Part shown: piece by piece, positions 1-7,723 of the stretch
How positions within the stretch are numbered: the stretch's first letter is position 1
Layout of the letters: every line of letters starts with the position of its first letter
From: an uncultured Clostridia bacterium
Lineage (GTDB): Bacteria; Bacillota; Clostridia; Christensenellales; Borkfalkiaceae
DNA: 20,968 bases
Assembly (NCBI GenBank): GCA_946628865.1
Contig: CAMOXE010000094.1
Coordinates: forward strand, 1-20,968
Direction: 5' to 3'
Program-made: the position numbers and the translations under genes
The notes under the pieces: model-generated
Told to the model about the DNA's origin: nothing
Database searches by the model: none
Seen by the model: only the letters and a program-made list of their open reading frames with translations

Positions 1-291
1 AGCGAGTGTTTTTCTGTGTCTCTCGCCGAGATAGCAGCCGATTTCCATCAGTCTCTTGATGTTTATGCTTACTTCGCTCTTGAGTTCGCCTTCAACTTTC
101 AGGTTGTGTTCTATATACTCCCTGAGTTTCGCTACGTCGTCTTCGGTGAGGTCCTTCACTCTCGTGTCGGGATCAACACCGGTTTCTTTCAATATTTTCT
201 TCGCCGTGGGAAGTCCTATTCCGTATATATAGGTTATTCCGATCTCCACGCGCTTCTCTCTTGGTAAATCTACACCGGCAATACGAGCCAT
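1..291 (-). CDS. rpsM: 30S ribosomal protein S13, C-terminus cut by window edge
   Basis: Small-subunit head protein that contacts the P-site tRNA and bridges to the large subunit. The 97 visible codons begin MARIAGVDLPREKRVEIGIT, the standard S13 N-terminus, and continue through the helix-hairpin-helix region (YIYGIG) to LGERHRKTLA. The family is about 120 residues long, so roughly 25 residues, including the basic tail that reaches the tRNA, lie beyond the left edge. The ATG at 291 follows an AAGGAG site with 9-base spacing. It lies 48 bases downstream of rpmJ, in the usual alpha-operon order, so rpsK, rpsD, rpoA and rplQ would be expected next. Confidence 0.96.
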   Translation of the reverse strand, partial: MARIAGVDLPREKRVEIGITYIYGIGLPTAKKILKETGVDPDTRVKDLTEDDVAKLREYIEHNLKVEGELKSEVSINIKRLMEIGCYLGERHRKTLA

Positions 292-339
292 TTTTTATTT
301 CTCCTTAAAATGATTTTTTGTTTTTTGGTTTAAAAGTAA

Positions 340-456
340 TTAACCTTGTCTTTGTTTATGATTTTTGTTCTTCGAGCAAATAACCATAACCTTACCTTCT
401 CTTTTAATGACTCTGCACTTGTCGCACATAGGTTTTACTGATGGTCTTACTTTCAT
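340..456 (-). CDS. rpmJ: 50S ribosomal protein L36, zinc-binding form
   Basis: A 38-residue basic protein beginning MKVRPSVKPMCDKC. Cys11, Cys14, Cys27 and His33 form the CCCH zinc site of the C+ form of L36, which binds 23S rRNA in the large subunit. The family is normally 37 residues; here one extra Gly follows KQRQ. It sits between infA and rpsM, as in most Bacillota. An AGGA-containing site lies shortly upstream of the ATG. A zinc-independent paralogue elsewhere in the genome is possible but cannot be seen here. Confidence 0.95.
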   Translation of the reverse strand: MKVRPSVKPMCDKCRVIKREGKVMVICSKNKNHKQRQG

Positions 457-487
457 TTTTAATCCTCCGATTTTGTTTTTTTAAACG

Positions 488-709
488 TCAGTTCTTGCTA
501 CGCCAGACTATCCGACCTTTCGTAAGGTCGTAAGGGCTCATTTCGATCTTTACGGAATCCCCAGGAATTATCTTTATATAATTCATACGCAGTTTCCCCG
601 AAATGTAGGCGGTTATAACGTAGCCGTTGGATAACTTCACTTTGAAAGTCGCGTTAGGCAACGCCTCTTCGATAACGCCTTCAGCCTCTATTACGTCGTC
701 TTTTGACAC
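488..709 (-). CDS. infA: Translation initiation factor IF-1
   Basis: A 73-residue single OB-fold protein. IF-1 occupies the A-site region of the 30S subunit and works with IF-2 and IF-3 during initiation. The motifs GVIEEALPNATFKVKLSNG, SGKLRMNYI, PGDSVKIEMSPYDL and GRIVWR match the family along its full length. The start is a GTG at 709, supported by GGAGGAA about 8 bases upstream and by the conserved MSKDDVIE start. The gene follows map after about 123 non-coding bases and is followed closely by rpmJ. Confidence 0.97.
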   Translation of the reverse strand: MSKDDVIEAEGVIEEALPNATFKVKLSNGYVITAYISGKLRMNYIKIIPGDSVKIEMSPYDLTKGRIVWRSKN

Positions 710-832
710 TAGTTAGTTCCTCCATTTTATTTATCGCTTAACGCCCTTTAACGCGCCCGTCGCTTCATCCTTTTGCAAACAAACAGTTTACACTAACCAT
801 CAGATTTGCGACGCGTTGGAGCGCTTTTGCCT

Positions 833-1570
833 TTATAACGTGAGTATCTCTACTCCGTTGTCGCCGATAAGCACCGTGTTTTCATAATGCGCCGACGGTT
901 TCCCGTCACGCGTTACGCACTTCCACCCGTCTATATCCACTTCGTAGCCGCCCATGTTTATCATAGGCTCTATCGCGATCGTCATGTTTCGCTTTAAGCG
1001 TATGCCCGTTCCGCGCTTGCCGAAGTTCGGTACGGACGGGTCCTCGTGCAAGTTTTTGCCGACGCCGTGTCCGACCATGTCGCGCACGACGCCGTATCCG
1101 TTCGCCTCGGCGTGGGTCTGCACTCTGTAACCGATATCGCCTACCGTGCTACCGATACACAGACCTTCTATTCCCTTGAAAAAACACTCGCGAGTTACCT
1201 CTATCAAACGTTTCTTCTCGGGCGATATTTTTCCGACGTAAAAACTCCTCGCCGCGTCGCCGTGAAAGCCGTTATAATACGCGCCGACGTCCACGCTTAC
1301 GATCTGATCTTCTTCTATTATCCTGTCCGACGGAAAGCCGTGTACGACTTCTTCGTCTATGGATATGCACGTCGTTGCCGGAAACCCGTATAAGCCCAAA
1401 AACGAGGGCTTCGCTCCGCAAGACGTAATGTAATCGTATGCGATTTTATCGAGTTCTTTCGTCGTCATACCCGCTTTGATCTTGTCCCCGACGAGACTAA
1501 GCACGTCGCGGACGATCGCGCAGGGTTTTCGCATTAGTTCTATTTCTTCGTCCGATTTAATGTATATCAT
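833..1570 (-). CDS. map: Methionine aminopeptidase type I
   Basis: Removes the initiator methionine from nascent proteins; a dimetal enzyme of the pita-bread fold. With the ATG at 1570 the protein has 245 residues. Metal ligands appear at Asp94 and Asp105 (VSVDVGAYYNGFHGD), His168 (MVGHGVG), Glu201 (AIEPM) and Glu230 (HYENT), with the conserved His77 (EVVHGFP). There is no N-terminal zinc-finger extension. A TTG at 1579 would add MAE and overlap adk, but the family normally starts MIYIKS, so I prefer 1570, one base after the adk stop. I see no Shine-Dalgarno sequence before either start, which suggests translational coupling to adk. Confidence 0.95.
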   Translation of the reverse strand: MIYIKSDEEIELMRKPCAIVRDVLSLVGDKIKAGMTTKELDKIAYDYITSCGAKPSFLGLYGFPATTCISIDEEVVHGFPSDRIIEEDQIVSVDVGAYYNGFHGDAARSFYVGKISPEKKRLIEVTRECFFKGIEGLCIGSTVGDIGYRVQTHAEANGYGVVRDMVGHGVGKNLHEDPSVPNFGKRGTGIRLKRNMTIAIEPMINMGGYEVDIDGWKCVTRDGKPSAHYENTVLIGDNGVEILTL

Positions 1571-1571
1571 T

Positions 1572-2192
1572 TCAGCCAAGTTTAGCGACTATATCCGTAA
1601 ATACCTTTTCTATGTCCGCGTCGCCGTCTACCGTTATCAGTACGCCCGCGTTCTCGTAATACTCTACGAGCGGAGCCGTCTGCTTTTCGTAAACTTCAAG
1701 CCTGTTCGCAACCGTCGCTTCGTTGTCGTCGGCACGCTGAATCAGTTCGCCGCCGCATTTTGAGCATTCGGTCTTTCCGGATAACGTATCGATATGATAC
1801 GACGCTCCGCACTTACCGCAAAGCCTTCTGCCGGTTATGCGCCGCAATAGTTTCGTAAGCGGTACGTCGATGTTTATTACGGCGTCCACTTTTGAAAACT
1901 CAGCCAAAGCCTCGGCTTGCGATACCGTGCGCGGAAACCCGTCCAACAAATATCCGACCTTGCAGTCGTCTTGAGCCAAACGCTCTTTTACTATCTGTAC
2001 GGTTACTTCGTCCGGTACTAACTGACCCTTATCGATATACGACTTCGCGACTTTCCCGATCGGCGTTTCGCCTTTTATGTTCGCTCGGAATATGTCGCCC
2101 GTCGATATATGAGGTAACGAATACTTCGCCGCAAGCCTTATCGCCTGCGTTCCTTTTCCCGCGCCGGGCGCGCCTAATAATATTACGTTCAT
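1572..2192 (-). CDS. adk: Adenylate kinase with zinc-binding lid
   Basis: Cytosolic enzyme interconverting ATP plus AMP with two ADP. The 206 residues show the P-loop GAPGAGKGT (7-15), the AMP-binding STGDIFR (30-36) and DGFPRT (84-89), and a lid with Cys125, Cys128, Cys143 and Cys146, the four-cysteine zinc site of Gram-positive adenylate kinases. The lid loop between the cysteine pairs is a few residues shorter than usual, making the protein shorter than the typical 214-217. The ATG at 2192 lies three bases after the secY stop and has no recognisable Shine-Dalgarno sequence, so translation is probably coupled to secY. Confidence 0.96.
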   Translation of the reverse strand: MNVILLGAPGAGKGTQAIRLAAKYSLPHISTGDIFRANIKGETPIGKVAKSYIDKGQLVPDEVTVQIVKERLAQDDCKVGYLLDGFPRTVSQAEALAEFSKVDAVINIDVPLTKLLRRITGRRLCGKCGASYHIDTLSGKTECSKCGGELIQRADDNEATVANRLEVYEKQTAPLVEYYENAGVLITVDGDADIEKVFTDIVAKLG

Positions 2193-2195
2193 CGC

Positions 2196-3545
2196 TTATT
2201 TCAAAAATCCCTTGTAGTTTTTCATCATTATCTGAGATTCGAGCGCGGTGTTGAACTCAATCGCCACGGAAACCACTATCAGCATTCCCGTTGCGCTGAA
2301 CGCCCCGCTCGCTCCCGAGCCTTGAAGTACCGCGTTTAACACGAGCGACGGTATAAGCGCCAAAAGCGCTAAGAATATCGCGCCGAAAAGCGTAAGCCTG
2401 TTGGATATCTTCTTGAGATATTCCGCCGTCGGCTTGCCCCGGCTTATTCCGGGGATGAATCCGCCGTTTTGCTGTATCGTCTTGGATATGTCTTCGGGAT
2501 TGAACTGTATCTGCGAATAGAAAAACGCAAAGAATACTATCAATAAGCAAAGCACTATCGAATAGAAAGGATACCTCGACGACGCACCGAGCCATGTACT
2601 CCACCAAGTGAGCGCACCCCTCCAGTTAAACAGCGTCATGATAAGTTCCGGGAAGGTCATTATCGAGAACGCGAATATCAAGGGCATTACGCCGTTCGCG
2701 TTGATCTTGATCGGGATAACGGTGTTTTGTCCGCCGTACATCTTTCTTCCCTTTACTTGCTTGGCGTACTGAACGGGAATCTTTCTCTCCGCAAGGTCTA
2801 CCCATACTATCGCGCCGAAGATCACTACTACCAACAATATATATAATAGCGTCTGCCAGAGTGCCGTTCTGTTGAGCGAGCCTTGTAAGAATATCGTGTT
2901 GAACTGACCTACCGCAAATAACGCCGCGCTGGCGATGATACCTGCGAAAATCAAAAGCGATATACCGTTAGAAATGCCGTAGTCGGTTATTCTTTCGCCT
3001 ATCCATACGGTAAGGCAGGTGCCTGCCGCATAGAAGAGAATTATGATAGCATACGAAAGGAAATTCGTAAAGCCCGTGCCTTTACCTCTTCCGCCGGCAA
3101 GCATATCCGAAAGGGTCGCTATATTGCCGGTCTCGGAACTCGGAAGGAAACTTACGAGTATTCCTATCGATTGAACCACCGCTAACACCAATGTCAAATA
3201 TCTCGTGTAAGCGGCTATTCTCTTTCTGCCTTCCTCGCCTTGTTTGGACAACCTTTCGAGAGCGGGGATCGCTACAGCCAGAAGTTGAATAATTATCGAC
3301 GCGTTGATATACGGTCCTATACCCATCGCAAAGAGCGTTCCGTTCTGAAGTGAACCGCCCGTCATCATACTCATTATGTTGAGATACGACGTCGTGCCGT
3401 TTTCAAGAGACTCGAACAGCCCCGTGCCTATACCCGGAACGGGTATATAACAGCCTATACGATAGAGTATAAGAAATAAAACCGTCCAGTATATCTTGTG
3501 TCTTATCTCTTTTACTTTCCAAGCATTTGCCAATGTCTTAAACAT
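2196..3545 (-). CDS. secY: Protein translocase channel subunit SecY
   Basis: Forms the inner-membrane channel through which Sec substrates are threaded by SecA or inserted co-translationally. The 449-residue protein starts MFKTLANAWKVKEIRHKIYW and has the expected ten hydrophobic segments. The plug-region GGSLQNGTLFAMGIGPYINA, the cytoplasmic loop with SKQGEEGRKRI, the VQYAKQVKGRK segment before TM7 and FNPEDISKTIQQNGGFIPGI before TM9 are all family hallmarks. A GAGGTGG site lies just upstream of the ATG. It sits between rplO and adk, the standard spc position. Confidence 0.97.
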   Translation of the reverse strand: MFKTLANAWKVKEIRHKIYWTVLFLILYRIGCYIPVPGIGTGLFESLENGTTSYLNIMSMMTGGSLQNGTLFAMGIGPYINASIIIQLLAVAIPALERLSKQGEEGRKRIAAYTRYLTLVLAVVQSIGILVSFLPSSETGNIATLSDMLAGGRGKGTGFTNFLSYAIIILFYAAGTCLTVWIGERITDYGISNGISLLIFAGIIASAALFAVGQFNTIFLQGSLNRTALWQTLLYILLVVVIFGAIVWVDLAERKIPVQYAKQVKGRKMYGGQNTVIPIKINANGVMPLIFAFSIMTFPELIMTLFNWRGALTWWSTWLGASSRYPFYSIVLCLLIVFFAFFYSQIQFNPEDISKTIQQNGGFIPGISRGKPTAEYLKKISNRLTLFGAIFLALLALIPSLVLNAVLQGSGASGAFSATGMLIVVSVAIEFNTALESQIMMKNYKGFLK

Positions 3546-3568
3546 TTTCCACCTCGCTTAGCCGAGCG

Positions 3569-4018
3569 TTACGCTTCGACTTCTGCTGTGCCGCCGGCTT
3601 TTTCGATCGCCTCTTTCGCCTTTGCAGAGAACTTTGCCGCTTTTACAGTTAAAGCGACGTTTATCTCGCCGTCTCCGAGAACCTTTAAGCCTACCGCGTT
3701 CTTTACTTCCTTTATGAGGCCGCAAGCGTAGAGAAGTTCGTAGTCTACTACCGTTCCCGCTTCAAAGCCCGCAAGTTGTTCGAGATTTACTATGGCGTAT
3801 TCTTTCTTGAATTTGTTGTTGAATCCGCGTTTCGGCGCTCTACGCGTGAGCGGCATCTGACCGCCTTCAAAGCCGGGTCTTACTCCGCCGCCGCTTCTCG
3901 CCCATTGTCCTTTGTGACCCTTGCCGCTCGTCTTGCCGAGTCCCGAGCCTATGCCCCTGCCGAGCCTTTTCTTGCTCGTCTTTGAGCCTTCCGCCGGATG
4001 CAAATTATCAAGTCTCAT
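3569..4018 (-). CDS. rplO: 50S ribosomal protein L15
   Basis: A 149-residue assembly protein of the large subunit. The glycine-rich basic N-terminus (LHPAEGSKTSKKRLGRGIGSG, residues 5-25, then GHKGQWARSGGGVRPGFEGGQMPL) is the extended rRNA-binding arm. The C-terminal globular part ends with the usual Ala/Glu/Lys-rich helix. The start at 4018 is one base after the rpmD stop, with GAAGG inside the end of rpmD as ribosome binding site. Confidence 0.96.
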   Translation of the reverse strand: MRLDNLHPAEGSKTSKKRLGRGIGSGLGKTSGKGHKGQWARSGGGVRPGFEGGQMPLTRRAPKRGFNNKFKKEYAIVNLEQLAGFEAGTVVDYELLYACGLIKEVKNAVGLKVLGDGEINVALTVKAAKFSAKAKEAIEKAGGTAEVEA

Positions 4019-4019
4019 T

Positions 4020-4205
4020 TTAACCTTCCTTCTCGACTTTCAGCATGTGCGAAACAAGGGCAATCTGACCCTGCAACGCCGCGTTGTCGACAAATACCTT
4101 TGATTGATGTAATTTCCTTAAACCTAAAGCCTCAAGTACCGCTTTTTGTTTAGGTAAACTGCTTATAGGGCTTTTTATAAGAGTGAGTTTTAATTTGTTT
4201 TCCAT
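4020..4205 (-). CDS. rpmD: 50S ribosomal protein L30
   Basis: A 61-residue protein of the bacterial short L30 type. LKLTLIKSPISSLPKQKAVL and the following LGLRKLHQ are the conserved RNA-binding segments, and the C-terminal IALVSHMLKVE strand matches the family. A strong AAGGAGGGAG site precedes the ATG at 4205. It lies between rpsE and rplO, as expected for the spc operon. Confidence 0.95.
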   Translation of the reverse strand: MENKLKLTLIKSPISSLPKQKAVLEALGLRKLHQSKVFVDNAALQGQIALVSHMLKVEKEG

Positions 4206-4218
4206 TTCCGCTCCCTCC

Positions 4219-4740
4219 TTACGCCTTTATCTCTTCTACGCTCTTGCCGCGAAGAAGGGCTACTTCTTCCGCAGTCTTGAGTTCGTTTAAGCCGGATATG
4301 ACCGCTTTTACCATGTTAATGGGGTTGTTTGAACCGTGAGACTTAGTCCTTATGTTCTTGATACCCGCGGCTTCCATTACCGCACGAACGGGTCCGCCTG
4401 CGATAACTCCGGTACCTTCTTCAGCCGGCATCATAAGCACCGAGCCTCTGCCGAACTTGCCGATTACCGTGTGAGGAATAGTCGTTCCTACCATCGAAAC
4501 CGGACGCATCGCCTTTCTCGCTTGCGCCGACGCCTTTTCGATCGCCTCGGGAACTTCGTTCGCCTTGCCGCTGCCGCAGCCGACTTTGCCGTTCTCGTCG
4601 CCGATTACTACGAGCGCGGAGAAACGCATTTTACGTCCGCCCTTTACGACTTTCGTTATGCGGTTTACGGCTATGAGTTTTTTGCAAAGCCCGTCGTCGC
4701 GGTCTTGCTTTCTTTGAGGTCTGTTATTTTCTCTTGCCAT
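4219..4740 (-). CDS. rpsE: 30S ribosomal protein S5
   Basis: A 173-residue small-subunit protein important for decoding fidelity and mRNA helicase activity at the entry site. The N-terminal double-stranded-RNA-binding-like domain carries VNRITKVVKGGRKMRFSALV and GNGKVG-like GDENGKVGCGSGKA. The C-terminal domain has PAEEGTGVIAGGPVRAVMEA and the SHGSNNPINMVKA segment. An AGGAGGAAG site precedes the ATG. The length and order (rplR before, rpmD after) are normal. Confidence 0.96.
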   Translation of the reverse strand: MARENNRPQRKQDRDDGLCKKLIAVNRITKVVKGGRKMRFSALVVIGDENGKVGCGSGKANEVPEAIEKASAQARKAMRPVSMVGTTIPHTVIGKFGRGSVLMMPAEEGTGVIAGGPVRAVMEAAGIKNIRTKSHGSNNPINMVKAVISGLNELKTAEEVALLRGKSVEEIKA

Positions 4741-4755
4741 TTTATCTTCCTCCTC

Positions 4756-5124
4756 TTAAAACTTTAAGCCGCCTTCTCTGGCGCCCTCGGCAAGACTTTG
4801 TACTCTGCCGATGTAAAGATATCCGCCACGGTCGAAAACTACGTTCTCGATTCCCTTGGCTAACGCTTTCTTGGCAAGTTCCGCGCCTACGATCTTCGCG
4901 CTTTCGCTCTTGCTCTTGCCGTCTATAAGCGCCTTAACGTCTTTCTCCATAGTCGAGCAAGCCGCTAAAGTGTTGCCTTTTACGTCGTCTATTATCTGAG
5001 CGTAAATGTGGTTAAGACTTCTGTAAACGCAGAGTCTCGGACATTCGGCAGTCCCGGATATTTTGTTTCTTACCCTTTGATGCCTCTTTCTTCTGTCCGC
5101 ATTTTTATCCATTTTTAATATCAT
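4756..5124 (-). CDS. rplR: 50S ribosomal protein L18
   Basis: A 122-residue protein that binds 5S rRNA together with L5 and helps place it in the central protuberance. RRKRHQRVRNKISGT and RLCVYRSLNHIYAQIIDD are the family signature, and the C-terminus VFDRGGYLYIGRVQSLAEGAREGGLKF is conserved. I chose the ATG at 5124 because AAGGAG lies 8-9 bases upstream. The second in-frame ATG four codons later matches the common family start but has poorer spacing. Confidence 0.95.
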   Translation of the reverse strand: MILKMDKNADRRKRHQRVRNKISGTAECPRLCVYRSLNHIYAQIIDDVKGNTLAACSTMEKDVKALIDGKSKSESAKIVGAELAKKALAKGIENVVFDRGGYLYIGRVQSLAEGAREGGLKF

Positions 5125-5137
5125 ATCGCTTTACTCC

Positions 5138-5680
5138 TTATTTACCGGCGGTCTTGCCTTCCTTACGTTCGATTACTTCGCCCTTGTATGCGATTCCGTA
5201 ACCGTGGTACGGCTCCGGCTCTCTTATAGACCTTATCGTCGCCGCGGTCTGTCCGACGGCTACTTTGTCTATGCCTTTTACGGTTATCTCCGTCGGAGAT
5301 ACCACCGTCAAAGTGATGCCTTCTTTCGCCTTGAATATTACGGGATGACTGAACCCGACCGACAAGTTGATGTCCTTGCCTTGCTGAGTTACTTTCCAAC
5401 CTACGCCGTTTACCGTAAGACCTTTTTCATAGCCCTTGGTTACGCCTTCGACCATGTTGTGAAGGAGCGCTCTGTAAAGACCGTGTTTCGCCCTTATCGG
5501 CGCTTCGTCGTTTACTCTCGTGACGTGCGCTACGCCCGCTTCTACCGTTATCCCGATATTTGCCGCGTCGTAGTCCTGCGTTAATGTTCCCAACGGACCT
5601 TTTACGGTTATTACACCGTTATCCGCCGTTATCGTTACGTTTGCCGGTACGGTAACCGGCGCTCTGCCTATTCTCGACAT
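5138..5680 (-). CDS. rplF: 50S ribosomal protein L6
   Basis: Large-subunit protein near the GTPase-associated centre, built from two similar domains. The ATG at 5680 gives 180 residues beginning MSRIGRAPVTVPANV and ending KGEVIERKEGKTAGK, with the C-terminal GIDKVAVGQTAATIRSIREPEPY motif intact. The open frame extends back to 5710, but a strong AAGGAGGG site overlapping the rpsH stop sits 8 bases before 5680, and the family starts at MSRIG, so the longer form is unlikely. Confidence 0.96.
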   Translation of the reverse strand: MSRIGRAPVTVPANVTITADNGVITVKGPLGTLTQDYDAANIGITVEAGVAHVTRVNDEAPIRAKHGLYRALLHNMVEGVTKGYEKGLTVNGVGWKVTQQGKDINLSVGFSHPVIFKAKEGITLTVVSPTEITVKGIDKVAVGQTAATIRSIREPEPYHGYGIAYKGEVIERKEGKTAGK

Positions 5681-5693
5681 TTTCGCGCCCTCC

Positions 5694-6086
5694 TTACCAT
5701 ACATAAGCAAGAACTTCGCCGCCGTGGTTGGTCTTTCTTGCTTCCTTATCCGTCATTACGCCCTTCGGGGTGGATATTATCGCGATTCCGAGTCCGCCCA
5801 AAACCTTGGGAAGTTCTTCGCATCCGGAATAGATACGAAGTCCGGGTTTGGATATTCTCTTTAATCCGCTGATAACTCTTTCGCCTTTCGGTCCGTACTT
5901 GAGCGTGATGACTATCTTGCCCTGTACTCCGTCGTCAACGACGTCGTACTTTGCTATATATCCCTCGTCTAAGAGTATCTTCGCTATCGATTTCTTCATG
6001 TTCGAAGCGGGTATCTCTACCGTTTCGTGTTTTACAGTGAGCGCATTTCTGATACGCGTAAGCATATCTGCAATAGGATCTGTCAT
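5694..6086 (-). CDS. rpsH: 30S ribosomal protein S8
   Basis: A 130-residue 16S rRNA-binding protein central to 30S assembly and, in E. coli, the translational repressor of the spc operon. It begins MTDPIADMLTRIRNA and has the C-terminal signature ISTPKGVMTDKEARK and GGEVLAYVW. The stop codon lies inside the rplF Shine-Dalgarno region, giving tight coupling. Whether S8 autoregulates in this organism is not visible from the sequence. Confidence 0.96.
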   Translation of the reverse strand: MTDPIADMLTRIRNALTVKHETVEIPASNMKKSIAKILLDEGYIAKYDVVDDGVQGKIVITLKYGPKGERVISGLKRISKPGLRIYSGCEELPKVLGGLGIAIISTPKGVMTDKEARKTNHGGEVLAYVW

Positions 6087-6101
6087 AGTTTAGATACCTC
6101 C

Positions 6102-6287
6102 TTACCAACTCGCCTTTTTTACTCCGGGAATCTGACCTTTATAGGCAAGTTCCCTAAAGCATATACGGCATATGCCGTATTTACGAAGAACCGCGTGCGG
6201 TCTGCCGCAAATAGAGCATCTCGTATATCCCCTCGTGGAGTACTTAGGCGTTTTTTTCTGTTTGTTTATCATTGCTACTTTTGCCAT
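6102..6287 (-). CDS. rpsN: 30S ribosomal protein S14 type Z (zinc-binding)
   Basis: A 61-residue short S14. Cys24, Cys27, Cys40 and Cys43 (CSICGRP and YGICRICF) form the zinc knuckle typical of the type Z form, as distinct from the longer zinc-free form. S14 binds the 16S rRNA 3' domain late in assembly. The C-terminal FRELAYKGQIPGVKKASW is canonical. It lies between rplE and rpsH in normal order. An 18-base perfect DNA palindrome at 6163-6180 coincides with the second CxxC and is probably chance. Confidence 0.96.
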   Translation of the reverse strand: MAKVAMINKQKKTPKYSTRGYTRCSICGRPHAVLRKYGICRICFRELAYKGQIPGVKKASW

Positions 6288-6299
6288 GATTCTATCTCC

Positions 6300-6896
6300 T
6301 TAATTCGCCTTAAACGGCATTCCCATTGCCTTGAGAAGTTCCAAAGCCTCTTCGTCGGTGTTCGCCGTAGTTACGATACATACGTCGAAACCTCTTATCT
6401 TTTCCACTTGATCGTATTGGATCTCGGGGAAAATAAGTTGCTCTTTTACTCCCATTGCATAGTTGCCCCTGCCGTCGAAAGACTTCGTCGGTACGCCTCT
6501 GAAGTCCCTGACTCTCGGAAGAGCGATGGATACGAGTTTATCGAAAAATTCGTACATTCTGTCGCCTCTTAAAGTCACTTTTATGCCGACGTTCATGCCC
6601 TCTCTCACCTTGAAACTCGCTACCGACTTCTTGGCTTTCGTGAGGACGGGCTTTTGTCCCGTTATCATTGCGATTTCCTGTTGCGCGATCTGAACGCTCT
6701 TCGCGTTGTCCTTGCTGTCGCCGAGTCCGTTGTTTACGGTTATCTTGACGAGTTTCGGACATTGGTTGACGTTCTTGTATCCAAAACGTTTCATAAGATA
6801 CGGAACGACTTCTTCTTCGTACAACTTTCTCTTTCTGGATACGTACTTGGAATCGGTTGCAGTTTCTTTAGCAACCTGAATCTTTTTTGTTGCCAT
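6300..6896 (-). CDS. rplE: 50S ribosomal protein L5
   Basis: A 198-residue 5S rRNA-binding protein of the central protuberance. The family core begins near residue 24 (RKLYEEEVVPYLMKRFGYKN) and includes PKLVKITVNNGLGD, the MITGQKPVLTKAKKSVASFKVREGM-type segment (residues about 76-101) and RDFRGVP. The first 20 or so residues (MATKKIQVAKETATDSKYVS) are an N-terminal extension compared with the usual 179-180 residues. It is supported by AAGGAG placed 8 bases before the ATG at 6896, and no closer alternative start has a site. Confidence 0.95.
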   Translation of the reverse strand: MATKKIQVAKETATDSKYVSRKRKLYEEEVVPYLMKRFGYKNVNQCPKLVKITVNNGLGDSKDNAKSVQIAQQEIAMITGQKPVLTKAKKSVASFKVREGMNVGIKVTLRGDRMYEFFDKLVSIALPRVRDFRGVPTKSFDGRGNYAMGVKEQLIFPEIQYDQVEKIRGFDVCIVTTANTDEEALELLKAMGMPFKAN

Positions 6897-6898
6897 TT

Positions 6899-7327
6899 TT
6901 ATTCTCCTTGTTCGGTTTTATCCGTCTTTTTTGCCCTTGTGGCACGTTTTTTGGGTGCGGTTTCCTTGGCTTCGGTCGCCGCTTTCGCTTTCTTTACCGC
7001 TTTCTTTGCCTCGGGCGCAACGTCAAGGCTCGCTCCGCATTTCTTGCAGACTCTTACCTTTTTGCCGTCGATCACGGTGTGGCCTACGCGCGTCGCTTTG
7101 TTGCACGCCGGGCATACCACCATTACGTTCGACGCGTCGATAGCGCCTACTTGAGATACGATTTCGCTCGTCTCGTTCGCCTTTCTCGCCTTGCGGCTCT
7201 TTTTCTGTACGTTTATTCCGTCTACTTTTACTTTATTCGCTTTCGGATCCGAGCCTATTACCTTTCCGGTCTTGCCCGCGTCCTTTCCGGTAAGTACGAG
7301 TACGGTATCGTTTTTCTTTACTTTCAT
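6899..7327 (-). CDS. rplX: 50S ribosomal protein L24 with long basic C-terminal tail
   Basis: Assembly initiator of the large subunit that binds the 5' part of 23S rRNA. The KOW domain (KNDTVLVLTGKDAGKTGKVI) lies at residues 5-24. Residues 72-97 hold CPAC and CKKC, the zinc-ribbon-like pair found in many Gram-positive L24 proteins. The family normally ends near residue 100-105; here about 40 further residues rich in Ala, Lys, Glu and Thr follow (KKAVKKAKAATEAKE, then PKKRATRAKK). The stop is two bases before the rplE start, so the tail is not a frameshift artefact in an obvious way. Confidence 0.95.
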   Translation of the reverse strand: MKVKKNDTVLVLTGKDAGKTGKVIGSDPKANKVKVDGINVQKKSRKARKANETSEIVSQVGAIDASNVMVVCPACNKATRVGHTVIDGKKVRVCKKCGASLDVAPEAKKAVKKAKAATEAKETAPKKRATRAKKTDKTEQGE

Positions 7328-7339
7328 ATTTCCTTCTCC

Positions 7340-7708
7340 TTAAAGCACTTCGGGCGCAAGAGAGATTATCTTCATATACTCTTTCTCTCTTAATTCCCTC
7401 GCTACAGGTCCGAAAATACGAGTGCCTCTCGGCTGCTTTTGATTGTCTATTATTACAGCCGCGTTTTCGTCGAACCTTATATGCGTTCCGTCCGGTCTTC
7501 TGAGTCCTTTTGACGATCTTACTATTACCGCCTTGACGACGTCGCCTTTCTTTACCGCTCCGCCCGGAGTCGCGGTCTTGACGCTAGCAACTATCACGTC
7601 GCCGATATTGCCCGTCCTTCTGAACGAACCGCCGAGTACTCTTATGCACATTATCTCTTTCGCACCCGAGTTGTCGGCTACTTTTAATCTGGTCTGTGGT
7701 TGTATCAT
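7340..7708 (-). CDS. rplN: 50S ribosomal protein L14
   Basis: A 122-residue protein at the subunit interface (bridge B8) near the sarcin-ricin loop, and the binding site of ribosome silencing factor in other bacteria. It begins MIQPQTRLKVADNSGAKEIM and contains GDVIVASVKTATPGG, KKGDVVKAVIVRS and GTRIFGPVARELREK. The length is exactly the family norm. It follows rpsQ by 15 bases, with a GGAGCGAG-type site before the ATG. Confidence 0.97.
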   Translation of the reverse strand: MIQPQTRLKVADNSGAKEIMCIRVLGGSFRRTGNIGDVIVASVKTATPGGAVKKGDVVKAVIVRSSKGLRRPDGTHIRFDENAAVIIDNQKQPRGTRIFGPVARELREKEYMKIISLAPEVL

Positions 7709-7723
7709 CTCGCTCCTCCTATC

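Noticed and set aside
5681..5710. Longer N-terminus for L6
   Set aside because: The ATG at 5680 has the strong ribosome binding site and the conserved family start; the extra codons overlap rpsH.
6163..6180. Perfect 18-base palindrome in rpsN
   Set aside because: It is fully accounted for by the codons of the conserved YGICRI zinc-knuckle segment; no second copy seen, so probably coincidence.
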